NCBI GenBank assembly: GCA_001972305.1
Contig: BDDD01000558.1
Coordinates: forward strand, 124,001-188,000
Direction: 5' to 3'
DNA from: Cephalotus follicularis
Taxonomy: Eukaryota; Streptophyta; Magnoliopsida; Oxalidales; Cephalotaceae
DNA: 64,000 nt
The notes under the pieces: generated by a model
What the model was told of the DNA's origin: nothing
What the model saw: only the letters and a program-made list of their open reading frames with translations
The model's database searches: none
Position numbers and translations under genes: made by a program
In this document: piece after piece, positions 1-11,410 of the stretch
Position numbering within the stretch: the stretch's first letter is position 1
Layout of the letters: every line of letters begins with the position of its first letter

Positions 1-22
1 TCCACATTAAAGCGGCCCTTAT
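1..22 (-). pseudogene. CACTA (En/Spm) transposase, continuation beyond the Athila insertion
   Basis: Read on the minus strand these bases give I-R-A-A-L-M-W, the residues that follow the transposase block ending at 14346. Family 21 plant transposases commonly have an AALMW motif here. The reading frame is interrupted by the 14.3-kb insertion at 23-14340 and runs off the left edge of the window. Bases 18-22 (CTTAT) are the left copy of the target-site duplication. The piece is tiny, but the joined frame makes the call much safer than its length suggests. Confidence 0.75.
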
Positions 23-1581
23 TGATAAGCATAAAAATTTATTATTTTTAATGATATAATTGTTATATTTTTATGTTTGGAACATATTACTTTGGTTGTG
101 TTTGATTGATTTTCAGGTTAGAGACCAAAGATATCAAAATGCAAAAACATTGGTCAAATTGGCACAAATTGAGAGCAAGGAAATCCAAGAATGAAGAAAT
201 AACAAAATTCTGCAAAAAACAGAGGAAGACGTCAACGCCTATCTTTAAGCGTCGACGCCTAACCCTTAAGCGCTGACGGTTTCGAGGATAGCGTCGACGC
301 TTTGTGCTTCACCTGGAGAAAATTTGCAGAACTATGATCTTCGTCAACACCAATCCTATTGGCGTTAATGTGCTAGGAATTCAGTATTTAGGCATCAACG
401 CCATGATATAGACGTCAACGCCATAATTGCACAATTCGGACAGTAGCTTACATGTTGACGCACAAAGAGGAAGATGTCAACGCCATCCTGCTTCACAACC
501 AAAGCGTCGATGCCCAAATCATAGCGTCGACGCTTAACACCAAATAAGCTCAAGTACGCAAGATAAACGTTGATGCTTAGTGCATTCAACATATCAAAGC
601 GTCAACGCAAAACGCCAAGACGTCGAAGCCTAAATCATAGCGTCAACACCCACAACGTATCAGGCGCCAAATTTGGAAAGTTTATACAATTTTAGTTAGA
701 TTAAAACAATTAAATTTTTTTCCGTTTTTCATGCATTAGGTTAGAGTATAAAAAGGAAAAAATAAGTCAGGATTGAAGAGAGGCTAGTTAAAAAGTGAAA
801 CAAAAAAAAGAAAAGCGGCTGCTAGATGAAGAATTCTTTGAAGATTATTGCAGCTACCATTTCCATGACCGGCCAAGTTTCTTAATCCATAGATGTAAAT
901 GAACCCATGTTTTATATAAATATATATTCCAGTTTTGGTTTTCAAGTTTAATTGCATGTTTGTGAGACACTTTTTCTTGTTAATGTATTGGAACATTTAT
1001 GAGAGGAATTTTTAATGATATAAAATCTGTTTTGATGATTTAGTGGTAGTTGCTGTAATTCATTCACATCATGCTATATCTTTATATGTGATCAAACCAA
1101 AGACACCCTTTAACCAATCAACCTTTTGAGAGTATCAAGGTTTGACAGGATAGGTTGTACCTAGGCTAAATCACTAGTCTGTTGTGTTAATTTGTTATGC
1201 TATTAAACCAGAATTCGTGTCATGAATTTGAGTGTATATATATATATATAAGGAGATTCTCGCATCTACGAAATTGTTTTTTTTTACATCACTTTGCTTA
1301 TTTATTTATTTTGTTAGTTTACATTAAATATTTGCTCTGAATTGTTTAGTTTTTCATTAAAGTAGTTTAATTCAAAACCAATCCTCTTTTCACAATTTAC
1401 TTTATTTGTATTGTTAGCTTAGATTAAATTAATTCAGTGTTCATATTTTTTTTGTTTAAGTGCACGCTAATTTCATTTATATTGCATGTCATCATAGCTC
1501 TTCATGGGAACGTTCCCTACTTTCAATTGTGCTAAATTGTTAGATTAAGGTAATTTTAATTCGGATTAACGACACCCATCA
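23..1581 (+). repeat. LTR 1 (5') of the Athila composite
   Basis: Begins TGATAAGCAT and ends ACCCATCA, 1559 bp. It holds a cluster of GCGTCGACGC-like sites (229-650), then a TATA-like box (about 746-757), then an AT-rich R/U5 part with a TA dinucleotide run near 1233. The same sequence, with few changes by eye, is repeated at 12786-14340 and, with a replaced middle, at 6239-8129. Confidence 0.92.
229..650. promoter_or_regulatory. Phased palindrome cluster in LTR U3
   Basis: About 16 copies of a decamer related to GCGTCGACGC, itself a perfect palindrome. Decamer starts read by eye: 229, 249, 270, 291, 341, 362, 392, 412, 452, 474, 504, 524, 567, 599, 620 and 640. Steps are 20-22 bp or about 30, 40, 43 and 50, near whole numbers of helical turns. 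Common variants have TCAA or TTGA in place of TCGA, as expected from decay of methylated CpG. The cluster ends about 100 bp before the TATA-like box. A role in promoter control is an inference. Confidence 0.7.
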
Positions 1582-1587
1582 AAATTT

Positions 1588-1605
1588 TGGCACCATTGCC
1601 GGAGA
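1588..1605 (+). other. Primer-binding site, tRNA-Asp-like
   Basis: TGGCACCATTGCCGGAGA lies six bases after the LTR end. It differs from the complement of the plant tRNA-Asp 3' end (TGGCGCCGTTGCCGGGGA) at three places, each a G to A change. The same site follows LTR 2 at 8136. Confidence 0.8.
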
Positions 1606-1726
1606 GCCAATGCATGATTCTGATAGATTTGAAGTTAGTTTCACTGCACATTGTTTAGTTAGAATTTAATTTAGTCATAATAGATTAGGGCACTCCCATT
1701 TATTCTTTTCATTGTAGCTTAGGTGC

Positions 1727-3091
1727 ATGCTAGGTCGCCGATCATTAGATTCCGAAGTAACCCCCTTTGATTTAGAAATAGAGAGAACTCTGGCTGGAAT
1801 TAGAGCAAATAACAGAATGGGTGAAAATAATGACACGCAACCAAGACGACCCTTGAGTGAACATTTTACACCAGGTACATACACATTTGCCTCATGTATT
1901 AGAGTGCCTACTATCCAAGCAGCTCAATATGAGATCAAGTCTAGCATTATACAGATATTACCATCCTTCTATGGACTTGACAATGAGGAACAATATAAGC
2001 ATTTGGATGAATTCATTGAGATATGCTCCACATTTAAAATTCAAAACTTGTCGGAGGATGCCCTGAAGCTGATTTTATTTACATTCTCATTGAAAGACAG
2101 AGCTAAACAGTGACTCAATTCCTTGGATTCCGTGATCATCACCACATGGGCACAATTACAGCACAAATTTCTCAAGAAATATTTTCCCATAGGACGGACC
2201 AACCAAATAAGGCGAGCCCTCACTAGCTTTTCACAGCATGATAGTGAGCAGTTCCATGAGGCATGGAAAAGATTAAAGGACCTCATTAGAAAATGTCCCC
2301 ATCATGTCGTACCTAAATGGCAGTTAGTCCAATGCTTCTATGAATGGATTGACAGCACAAAATAGACAGATGGTGGATGCCTCCTGTGGAGGCACATTCA
2401 TGCATAAAATTGAGGACGAAGCTTGGCAATTGTTTGAGGCCCTTAACGAGAACTCTTTGCACAATTTATCATCCAGAGTATAGTCTTCTCCCATAGGCAC
2501 TCAAAAGAAAGGAGGTATATATGAGGTTAGCCAATTTGAGACCATCAAGGCCAAGGTGGACATCCTATCCCAGAAATTAGATAAAGTGCTAACTATAGGA
2601 ATGCTTCCTTCGCAATCTACTCAGACTTCCATTGCACAAGAGGCTTACGCCTTATGTGCTAGCCCAACACATTACATGATTGATTGCCCGCTTGTTGTGC
2701 AATATTCGGAATTCATTCAAGAACAAGCACAGGCACGGTGCAAGGATTCTCTAGACCGGGGAATGATCCGTTTTCCAAAACATACAACCCGGGATGGAGG
2801 AATCACCCCAACTTTGCATGGAAGCAGTCCACTACTAGCCCTAATCCTCCATATAGGCAAAATAATTCCATTCCTTATCAGAGTGCCTATAGGGATATGC
2901 AACAATCGAATTTTCTACCTCAAGCACCTACAGCAACTGAAGATAAAATGGATAAGGTGTTATTTGCTTTAGATGGGATCACCAAGAATAGCCTGAAATA
3001 TGATCAAATCCTTCATTCTCATACCCAATCCATCTCTAAGTTGGAATCTCAAATAGGACAACTACATGACATCATTAGGAAGGAAGAATAA
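1727..3091 (+). pseudogene. Athila-like gag, copy 1
   Basis: Capsid-like protein of the retrotransposon, which would package the element RNA in cytoplasmic particles. The frame starts at ATG 1727 (MLGRRSLDSE). A retrotransposon gag domain covers about 2040-2365, with a helix-rich block ending FHEAWKRLKDLIRKCPHH. A TGA at 2111-2113 stands where the family has TGG (tryptophan), and the frame breaks again near 2366 and near 2690. The last part, 2684-3091, has the typical block NPGWRNHPNFAWKQ and then a coiled-coil-like tail (LESQIGQLHD). It is a decayed gene. The identical TGA is present in copy 2 (8659-8661), so the damage came before the duplication. Confidence 0.88.
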
Positions 3092-3109
3092 GGCCACCTA
3101 CCCAGTCAA

Positions 3110-4270
3110 GTGGTAGGAAATCCTAACAATCAGGATGGACACCATCCCCCCATAGAACAAGCCCAACCAATCACTACTTGGAGAAGTGGTCGAGTAATCG
3201 GAGAACCGCAAGTAACTGTCCAAAATCTTGATTCAATTCATGAAAAGAGTCATGAGGAGAGGGAGTCCTTAGAGAGTGGTGAGAAAGAGAGCATTGGAAA
3301 ATCTAATCCGGAAGTCACTAAAGCATCCATGTCTAAAGAGAGTGAACATAAGGGAAAGGAAAAGGACATTACTCTTGCTTCACCTAAAGCACATTTTCCT
3401 GAGTATTTGCGATCTCCGTCTTTAGTTCCTCTGTTTGGTCAAAAGGTTGGAAGGATGGATGAGATGATGGAACTGTTTAAGCGGATCCAAATCAACCTTC
3501 CTCTCTTAGATACGATAAGGTAAGTGCCAGCTTATACCAAGTTTCTGAAAGATTTATGCACCACAAAGCGTAAGCTGAAAACACACATTCTGAATACGGT
3601 CCATTTAACAGAGCAGGTGAGCGCAGTTGTTTCCAACAAGTTGCCTCATAAACTAAAAGACCCCGGAGCTCCTCTGATATCTTGCAAAATTGGAAATTTA
3701 CTTATAGAGAGAGCACTCCTTGATTTAGGGGCTAGCGTTAACATCCTCCCTAGCTCATTTTATGACCTTTTTGGATTTGGAGAATTGAGACCCACTGAGG
3801 TAACCCTTCAACTTGCTGATAGATATTTGAAAATTCCAAAGGGATTCATTGAGGACGTGTTAGTGAAAGTATATGAGCTTCATTTTTCAATGGATTTCCT
3901 TGTGCTCGATATGAAAACCTCTTCGAATGGAAAGCCACAATCAATTATCTTAGGTCATCCTTTCTTAGCCACAACGAATGCTTGCATAAATTGTCGATCT
4001 GGAGCAATGGACATATCCTTTGGTAATAAGAAGTTGAGACTGAACATTTTCAATGCACCCCTAGGACCTCAAGGTGATGAGAATTGTTTTTCCATATATT
4101 TGATAGATGGGATGGTATCCGAGTGTGCACCCGAGACGCCTATCAATGACTCTTTGATGCAACATTTGAGCTTCGTTAACCAAAAGGATATGTTAACGTG
4201 GTTGAAAAATGAAAAAGAGTTAGCATGGCTAGAAAATAAGATCAATGAGCCAACTTCAGATAGTGACTAG
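3110..4270 (+). pseudogene. Athila-like linker and aspartic protease, copy 1
   Basis: The first part (3110-3523) is the lysine/glutamate-rich linker after gag, with the motif TTWRSGRVIGEPQ. One TAA at 3521-3523 separates it from an open frame to 4270. That frame carries a retropepsin-like protease: the active-site region reads LLDLGASVNILP, with a leucine before GAS where the usual motif is D-L/S/T-G, and a flap-side block IILGHPFLATTNA with C-I-N-C-R-S-G after it. This enzyme would cut the Gag-Pol precursor. The rest of pol that should follow is almost wholly deleted. Copy 2 at 9658-10818 has extra stops. Confidence 0.88.
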
Positions 4271-4860
4271 GATCATCTACCCATTACACTAACAAAATTT
4301 CAACACCTGACCAAACATACTTTAACATAGATTTTGATAAAGACTTCATGGAATGTGTAAAGGAATTCGAGGAATTGGAGGTCACACAAAAGGAAATTCT
4401 AAGTTGGTTGGATGATGGGATCATTGATTCCACTTCAGTTAGTCCAAGGGAATTCGCTGACAAGCTTAACACACCGTCTCACCTTCATACCATCCTCCAA
4501 AATAACTCTATTTATTAAAGACCAAATAGGATGGAGAGTGTACATTCGTATGCATCAAATGTGTGACTGGTTGGTTGGCCACGACTATTTTTGTTCTCCA
4601 TATGGTTTTTACTGGTGAAAATTTTGTTGGGATGGTTCGTATATTATAAAAATTGTTTTCTCTCATCGTGTTGATGCAATTAAATGTTACGATTTTATAA
4701 ATGGATTTTATTGGTGGTGATCCCGTTGGGATGTTGTTTATATTGTTTGAAGACGCATTTAAAGTTAATGGGCAGCGTCTGAAACCATATGTGGATGGAA
4801 TTACTGATGGACAGATCATTAAGTCAGTTGACTTGATTGATCCTGTCTACTCTCCTTTGT
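4271..4860 (+). pseudogene. Collapsed pol remnant (RT start and integrase end), copy 1
   Basis: Only scraps of pol remain. Around 4380-4450 is the start of reverse transcriptase (TQKEILSWLDDGII). Around 4520-4600 is a damaged piece resembling the RT block with LAGHDYFC. Around 4755-4860 is the pol C-terminus (FKVNGQRLKPYVDG ... DPVYSPL). The catalytic RT palm, RNase H and integrase core are absent, which removes roughly 3 kb or more against a full Athila pol. The pieces are also broken by stops. The same collapsed structure occurs in copy 2, so this is a deletion derivative that was already fixed before the tandem arose. Confidence 0.8.
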
Positions 4861-6238
4861 GATGGCCACATCTGTTGCGTCTAGCCAAAGACATTAAAGC
4901 AAAGCGCTTAGTGGGAGGCAACCCACTGTTTTACTTTTATTTTATTCATTTATTTTATGTTTTTGTTTCTTTTATGTTTTATATTTTTCAAGTTTTATAG
5001 GTAAGTTTCGTGTATCGATGGAAGAAGCTATGGACTTGCATGAGCTTATTTACGAGATTCCATGATCATATCCGGTAAACCTGACCCCATTCTTTTTATT
5101 TTATTGCATTGCTTCATAATCCTTATTGCTCATTCGTGCATATTTTATAGTTGTGTTTCATTGCATTGAGAACAATGCAAGATTTTAAGTATGGGGGGCT
5201 GTAGTACCATTGTTCATCTTAATTTTGAAAGTAGAAATAAATGTTGATATGCTTAGAAATAATAGAAAACCCCATAGGAGAAATAATAAAAAAAATTAAT
5301 TTCAAGGAAAAGAAAAGGAATATATCTCAAGGTAGGAGTTTATGCGAGAAAATAAATGCAAATGAATAAAAAGACCGTCTTGTATGTGTTCGAAGTTTCA
5401 TAAATCTTAGTAAGGAGAAAGACAAGGAATTAATGTTATTGCAGATAAAAGAAGAAAAATAATGTATATTTTAGCTCTTTAAATTCAGTCTTGGTTTGTA
5501 GACTATTTGATTCGAGTAATTAAGCCTTAGAGGTGTTTTACAACTAGTTCCTTAAAGCCAACTGGTTTGAGAGTAACTGGTCGAAAGCTCGCTACATGGA
5601 TCCTATAAAAAGCTTAAGAGATCAAGACATTGCACGAATTTAAGTTGGTAAAATCTGAAGCTATTTAGTACCTTTGAGTGTTTGGTGTTTGCTCCATCCA
5701 TGATATTTCAGATGGAAAAGAGTGGAAGAATGAATAAAAATAGAAAAAGAAAAGCAAAAGAAAGAAGATGTGTATGAGTACTAAAGTTCTTTGTCCGACT
5801 CAGAACTAGGATTTTATGTTGCTAAGAATGCATATTTTGATTGGTTTATATATTGTGGAATAAAAGAAAATTTATGTAGTAAACTCCTTAATTAAGATGT
5901 GTTTTGATTCTAGAACTTGGAACAAGATAATAAAATTCAAGTATGGGGGTGTTCTATGAATTTTTAAGTTGAGATACATTTTGCCTCTTGTCAAAATTTT
6001 GATGAACTGAATTTTGTATGTTTATTAACTTGGAAAACACTCACGAGACAAAACTCGTCCACTAGGGACACCTAGGGGTTTAAAGGTTTGTTGCATCCAC
6101 TAAATGCAATCGTGATTCTTACGAAAGTGAGTTAGGTTTTTGTGTATGTGTTCTGTTTTTGTTTTTGTGTTTTTGTTCTTGTTTAAGCTTTCCATATTGT
6201 TTGCTTGAGGACAAACAAAGTGCAAGTATGGGGGTATT
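4861..6238 (+). other. Athila 3' non-coding region and polypurine tract, copy 1
   Basis: AT-rich sequence without a gene between the pol stop and LTR 2. It begins with the block AGCGCTTAGTGGGAGGCAAC (4906-4925), typical downstream of Athila pol. GTATGGGG occurs at about 5189, 5941 and 6226. The last one, just before 6239, is the likely plus-strand primer tract. Confidence 0.75.
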
Positions 6239-8129
6239 TGATAAGCATAAAAATGTGTTATTTTTAATGATATAATTATTATATTTTTATGCTTTGAACA
6301 TATTACTTTGGTTGTATTTGATTGATTTTCAGGTTAGAAACCAAAGATATCAAAATGCAAAAACATGGGTCAAATTAGCACAAATTGAGAGCAAGGAAAT
6401 CCAAGAATGAAGAAATAGCAAAATTTTGCAGAAAATAGAGGAAGACGTCAACGCCTATCTTTAAGCGTCAACGCCTAGCCCTTAAGCCCTGTCGGTTTCG
6501 AGGATAGCGTCAACACTTTGTGCTTCACCTGGAGAAAATTTGCAGAACTATGATCTTCGTCAACACCAATCCTATTGGCATTAACGTGCTGAGAATTCAG
6601 TATTTAGGCGTCAACGCCATGATATAGACGTCAACGCCATAATTACACAATTCGAACTGTAGCTTACACGTTGACACGCAAAGAGGAAGATGTCAACGCC
6701 ATCCTGCTTCACAACCCAAGCGTCGATGCCCAAATCATAGCGTCAACGCTTAACATGCATATCAGCTCAAGTACGCAAGATAAACGTCGACACTTAGTGC
6801 ATTCAACATATCAAAGCGTCAACGCAAAACGCCAAGACGTCGACGCCTAAATCATAGCGTCGACGCCCATGACGTATCAGGCACCAAATTTGGAAAGTTT
6901 TTACAATTTTAGTTAGATTGTAACAGTTAGATTTTTTTCCCTTTTTTATGCATTAGGACTTAGCTTTAGAATTCCTTTCTCTATTGCTTTCCACAAGTTT
7001 TACACTTCACACTCTGCAGGATTACTCTCTTTCTCAGCTCAAATTGACTGAGTTCATCACCCTTTGCCATTAAATAGAGAGATGGCTTCTTGGGTAAGTT
7101 TCTTCCCCCCTCTCACACATTTAATTCTCTCCCATGTGACAAGAATTCAACCAATCCAAGTGTTGCACTTGTTACATCCCCAAATAATACCTTTTAGCAT
7201 CTTCCCCTGGCCTGCCACGTGTCCCCACTTAAAGAATTTTACTTACAAAATGCCAAAAAGTCAGATTTTACCTTTGTCTGCAGCTTAAAGTGTCGACCGT
7301 TTCTTCTAAGCGTCGACCGTCACAGCCTTTTCCTGCGTTTTTCACCTCTATCCCGACTAAAGCGCTGACGCTTTATCACAAAGCGTCGACGCTTTGAGTC
7401 AGCAGACACATATAACTTCAACGCGTCGACGTTCAAAATTAGGAGATCGACTCTCACCTAAAGCGTCGACGCTTTAAGTGTAACTGTCGGCGCTTTAGAC
7501 AGTTTTCTTCTCATCACTTAGCTAAAAAAAAATTTCTTCTAGGGGCGCTGCCCCCTGAACCCCCGCCCGCTGTCCGGGCAGCGATACCCCCCGTCCGCTC
7601 ACCGGGGAGCAGAACCCCCGTACTCCCCGAGTGTAGGGTCATACTACGGGTCCCTTAAACTATCTGCCAATATACACAATAGAAATCATATTTAATATCT
7701 TACATGGAAATTTGGGTCCTTACATGTTGTGTTAATTTGTTATGCTATTAAACCAGAATTCGTGCCATGAATTTGAGTGTGTGTATATATATATATATAA
7801 GGAGATTCTCGCATCTACGAAATTGTTTTTTTTACATCACTTTTCTTATTTATTTATTTTGTTAGTTTACATTAAATATTTGCTCTGAATTGTTTAGTTT
7901 TTCATTAAAGTAGTTTAATTCAAAACCGATCCTCTTTTCACAATCTCCTTTATTTGTATTGTTAGCTTAGATTAAATTAATTCAGTGTTCATATTTTTTT
8001 TGTTTAAGTGCACGCTAATTTCATTTATATTGCATGTCATCATAGCTCTTCGTGGGAACATTCCCTACTTTCAATTGTGCTAAATTGTTAGATTAAGGTA
8101 ATTTTAATTCGGATTAACGACACCCATCA
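6239..8129 (+). repeat. LTR 2 (middle), chimeric
   Basis: Starts TGATAAGCAT and ends CACCCATCA, 1891 bp, against about 1555 bp for LTRs 1 and 3. The outer parts match the other LTRs, but 6958-7724 is foreign and replaces about 440 bp that in LTR 1 runs from roughly 741 to 1180. The replaced part contained the TATA-like box. The middle LTR therefore serves both as 3' LTR of copy 1 and 5' LTR of copy 2 without its own core promoter. Confidence 0.88.
6958..7724 (-). repeat. Inverted piece of a different LTR inside LTR 2
   Basis: On the minus strand this begins TGTAAGGACCC, like the left end of a Ty3/gypsy LTR. It runs through a GC-rich stretch (7540-7650), then eight GTCGAC-centred sites (7290-7493), then a CACGTG region and a TATA-like CTCTATTTAATGG near 7073. 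Its order of blocks resembles the solo LTR at 19885-21928, though the sequences are clearly different. The right border is a clean LTR end; the left border at 6957/6958 is not a TG/CA end, so part of the inserted element and of the host LTR was lost. Confidence 0.65.
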
Positions 8130-8135
8130 AAATTT

Positions 8136-8153
8136 TGGCACCATTGCCGGAGA
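8136..8153 (+). other. Primer-binding site of copy 2
   Basis: Same tRNA-Asp-like sequence as at 1588, placed directly after LTR 2. Confidence 0.75.
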
Positions 8154-8274
8154 GCCAATGCATGATTCTGATAGATTTGAAGTTAGTTTCACTGCACATT
8201 GTTTAGTTAGAATTTAATTTAGTCATAATAGATTAGGGCACTCCCATTTATTCTTTTCATTGTAGCTTAGGTGC

Positions 8275-9639
8275 ATGCTAGGTCGCCGATCATTAGATTC
8301 CGAAGTAACCCACTTTGATTTAGAAATAGAGAGAACTCTGGCTGGAATTAGAGCAAATAACAGAATGGGTGAAAATAATGACACGCAACCAAGACGACCC
8401 TTGAGTGAACATTTTACACCAGGTACATACACATTTGCCTCATGTATTAGAGTGCCTACTATCCAAGCAGCTCAATATGAGATCAAGTCTAGCATTATAC
8501 AGATATTACCATCCTTCTATGGACTTGACAATGAGGAACAATATAAGCATTTGGATGAATTCATTGAGATATGCTCCACATTTAAAATTCAAAACTTGTC
8601 GGAGGATGCCCTGAAGCTGATTTTATTTACATTCTCATTGAAAGACAGAGCTAAACAGTGACTCAATTCCTTGGATTCCGTGATCATCACCACATGGGCA
8701 CAATTACAGCACAAATTTCTCAAGAAATATTTTCCCATAGGACGGACCAACCAAATAAGGCGAGCCCTCACTAGCTTTTCACAGCATGATAGTGAGCAGT
8801 TCCATGAGGCATGGAAAAGATTAAAGGACCTCATTAGAAAATGTCCCCATCATGTCGTACCTAAATGGCAGTTAGTCCAATGCTTCTATGAATGGATTGA
8901 CAGCACAAAATAGACAGATGGTGGATGCCTCCTGTGGAGGCACATTCATGCATAAAATTGAGGACGAAGCTTGGCAATTGTTTGAGGCCCTTAACGAGAA
9001 CTCTTTGCACAATTTATCATCCAGAGTATAGTCTTCTCCCATAGGCACTCAAAAGAAAGGAGGTATATATGAGGTTAGCCAATTTGAGACCATCAAGGCC
9101 AAGGTGGACATCCTATCCCAGAAATTAGATAAAGTGCTAACTATAGGAATGCTTCCTTCGCAATCTACTCAGACTTCCATTGCACAAGAGGCTTACGCCT
9201 TATGTGCTAGCCCAACACATTACATGATTGATTGCCCGCTTGTTGTGCAATATTCGGAATTCATTCAAGAACAAGCACAGGCACGGTGCAAGGATTCTCT
9301 AGACCGGGGAATGATCCGTTTTCCAAAACATACAACCCGGGATGGAGGAATCACCCCAACTTTGCATGGAAGCAGTCCACTACTAGCCCTAATCCTCCAT
9401 ATAGGCAAAATAATTCCATTCCTTATCAGAGTGCCTATAGGGATATGCAACAATCGAATTTTCTACCTCAAGCACCTACAGCAACTGAAGATAAAATGGA
9501 TAAGGTGTTATTTGCTTTAGATGGGATCACCAAGAATAGCCTGAAATATGATCAAATCCTTCATTCTCATACCCAATCCATCTCTAAGTTGGAATCTCAA
9601 ATAGGACAACTACATGACATCATTAGGAAGGAAGAATAA
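8275..9639 (+). pseudogene. Athila-like gag, copy 2
   Basis: Near base-for-base copy of 1727-3091, including the TGA at 8659-8661 in place of a tryptophan codon and the later frame breaks. One visible difference is proline to histidine early in the protein (EVTPFDL versus EVTHFDL). The shared lesions show that neither copy has made a full Gag since the two separated. Domain content is as described for copy 1. Confidence 0.88.
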
Positions 9640-9657
9640 GGCCACCTACCCAGTCAA

Positions 9658-10818
9658 GTGGTAGGAAATCCTAACAATCAGGCTGGACACCGTCCCCCCA
9701 TAGAACAAGCCCAACCAATCACTACTTGGAGAAGTGGTCGAGTAATCGGAGAACCGCAAGTAACTGTCCAAAATCTTGATTCAATTCATGAAAAGAGTCA
9801 TGAGGAGAGAGAGTCCTTAGAGAGTGGTGAGAAAGAGAGCGTTGGAAAATCTACTCTGGAAGTCACTAAAGCATCCGTGTTTAAAGAGAGTGAACATAAG
9901 GGAAAGGAAAAGGACATTACTCTTGCTTCACCTAAAGCACATTTTCCTGAGTGTTTGCGATCTCCGTCTTTAGTTCCTCTGTTTGGTCAAAAGGTTGGAA
10001 GGATGGACGAGATGATGGAACTGTTTAAGCGGATCCAGATCAACCTTCCTCTCTTAGATACGATACGGTAAGTGCCAGCTTATTCCAAGTTTCTGAAAGA
10101 TTTATGCACCACAAAGCGTAAGCTGAAAACACACATTCTGAATACGGTCCATTTAACAGAGCAGGTGAGCGCAGTTCTTTCCAACAAGTAGCCTCATAAA
10201 CTAAAAGACCCCGGAGCTCCTCTAATATCTTACAAAATTGGAAATTTACTTATAGAGAGAGCACTCCTTGATTTAGGGGCTAGCGTTAACATCCTCCCTA
10301 GCTCAGTTTATGACCTTTTTGGATTTGGAGAATTGAGACCCACTGAGGTGACCCTTTAACTTGCTGATAGATATTTGAAAATTCCAAAGGGATTCATTGA
10401 TGACGTGTTAGTGAAAGTATATGATCTTTATTTTTCAGTGGATTTCCTTGTGCTCGATATGAAAACCTCTTCGAATGGAAAGCCACAATCAATTATCTTA
10501 GGTCGTCATTTCTTAGCCACAGCGAATGCTTGCATAAATTGTCGATCTGGAGCAATGGACATATCCTTTGGTAATAAGAAGTTGAGACTGAACATTTTCA
10601 ATGTACCCCTAGGACCTCAAGGTGATGAGAATTGTTTTGCCATATATTTGATAGATGGGATGGTATCCGAGTGTGCACCCGAGACGCCTATCAATGACTC
10701 TTTGATGCAACATTTGAGCTTCGTTACCCAAAAAGATATGTTAACGTGGTTGAAAAATGAAAAAGAGTTAGCATGGCTAGAAAATAAGATCAATGGGCCA
10801 ACTTCAGATGGTGACTAG
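9658..10818 (+). pseudogene. Athila-like linker and aspartic protease, copy 2
   Basis: Matches 3110-4270 but is more decayed. Besides the shared TAA after the linker (10069-10071) it has a TAG near 10189 and a TAA near 10357, so the active-site part is cut off and only 10375-10818 stays open. The flap-side block reads IILGRHFLATANA, where copy 1 has GHPFLATTNA. Confidence 0.85.
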
Positions 10819-11410
10819 GATCATCTACCCATTACACTCACAAAATTTCCACACCTGACCAAACATGCTTTAACGTAGATTTTGATAAAGACTTCATGGA
10901 ATGTGTAAGGGAATTCGAGGAATTGGAGGTCACACAAAAGGAAATTCTGAGTTGGTTGGATGATGGGATCATTGATTCCACTTCAGTTAGTCCAAGGGAA
11001 TTCGCTGACAAGCTTAACACACCGTCTCACCTTCATACCATCCTCCAAAATAACTTTCTCTTTACTAAAGACCAAATAGGATGGAGAGTGTACATTCGTA
11101 TGCATCAAATGTGTGACTGGTTGGTTGGCCACGACTATTTTTGTTCTCCATATGGTTTTTACTGGTGGAAATCTTGTTGGGATGGTTCGTATATTATAAA
11201 AATTGTTTTCTCCCATCGTGTTGATGCACTTGAATGTTACGATTTTATAAATGGATTTTATTGGTGGTGATCGCGTTGGGATGTTGTTTATATTGTTCGA
11301 AGACGCATTTAAAGTTAATGGGCAGCGTCTGAAACCATATGTGGATGGAATTATTGATGGACAGATCATTGAGTCAGTTGACTTGATTGATCCTGTCTAC
11401 TCTCCTTTGT
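10819..11410 (+). pseudogene. Collapsed pol remnant, copy 2
   Basis: Carries the same remnants in the same order as 4271-4860: TQKEILSWLDDGII, then RMHQMCDWLVGHDYFC, then FKVNGQRLKPYVDG. A short insertion near 11055 relative to copy 1 keeps the middle piece open from 10896 to 11270. No catalytic RT motif is present. Confidence 0.78.

Noticed and set aside
7064-7288. Short open frame in the foreign LTR segment
   Set aside because: No motif; it lies in a segment better explained as an inverted LTR promoter region.
8223-8432. Minus-strand open frames over the gag copies (also at 1675-1884)
   Set aside because: Shadows of the gag reading frame on the other strand.
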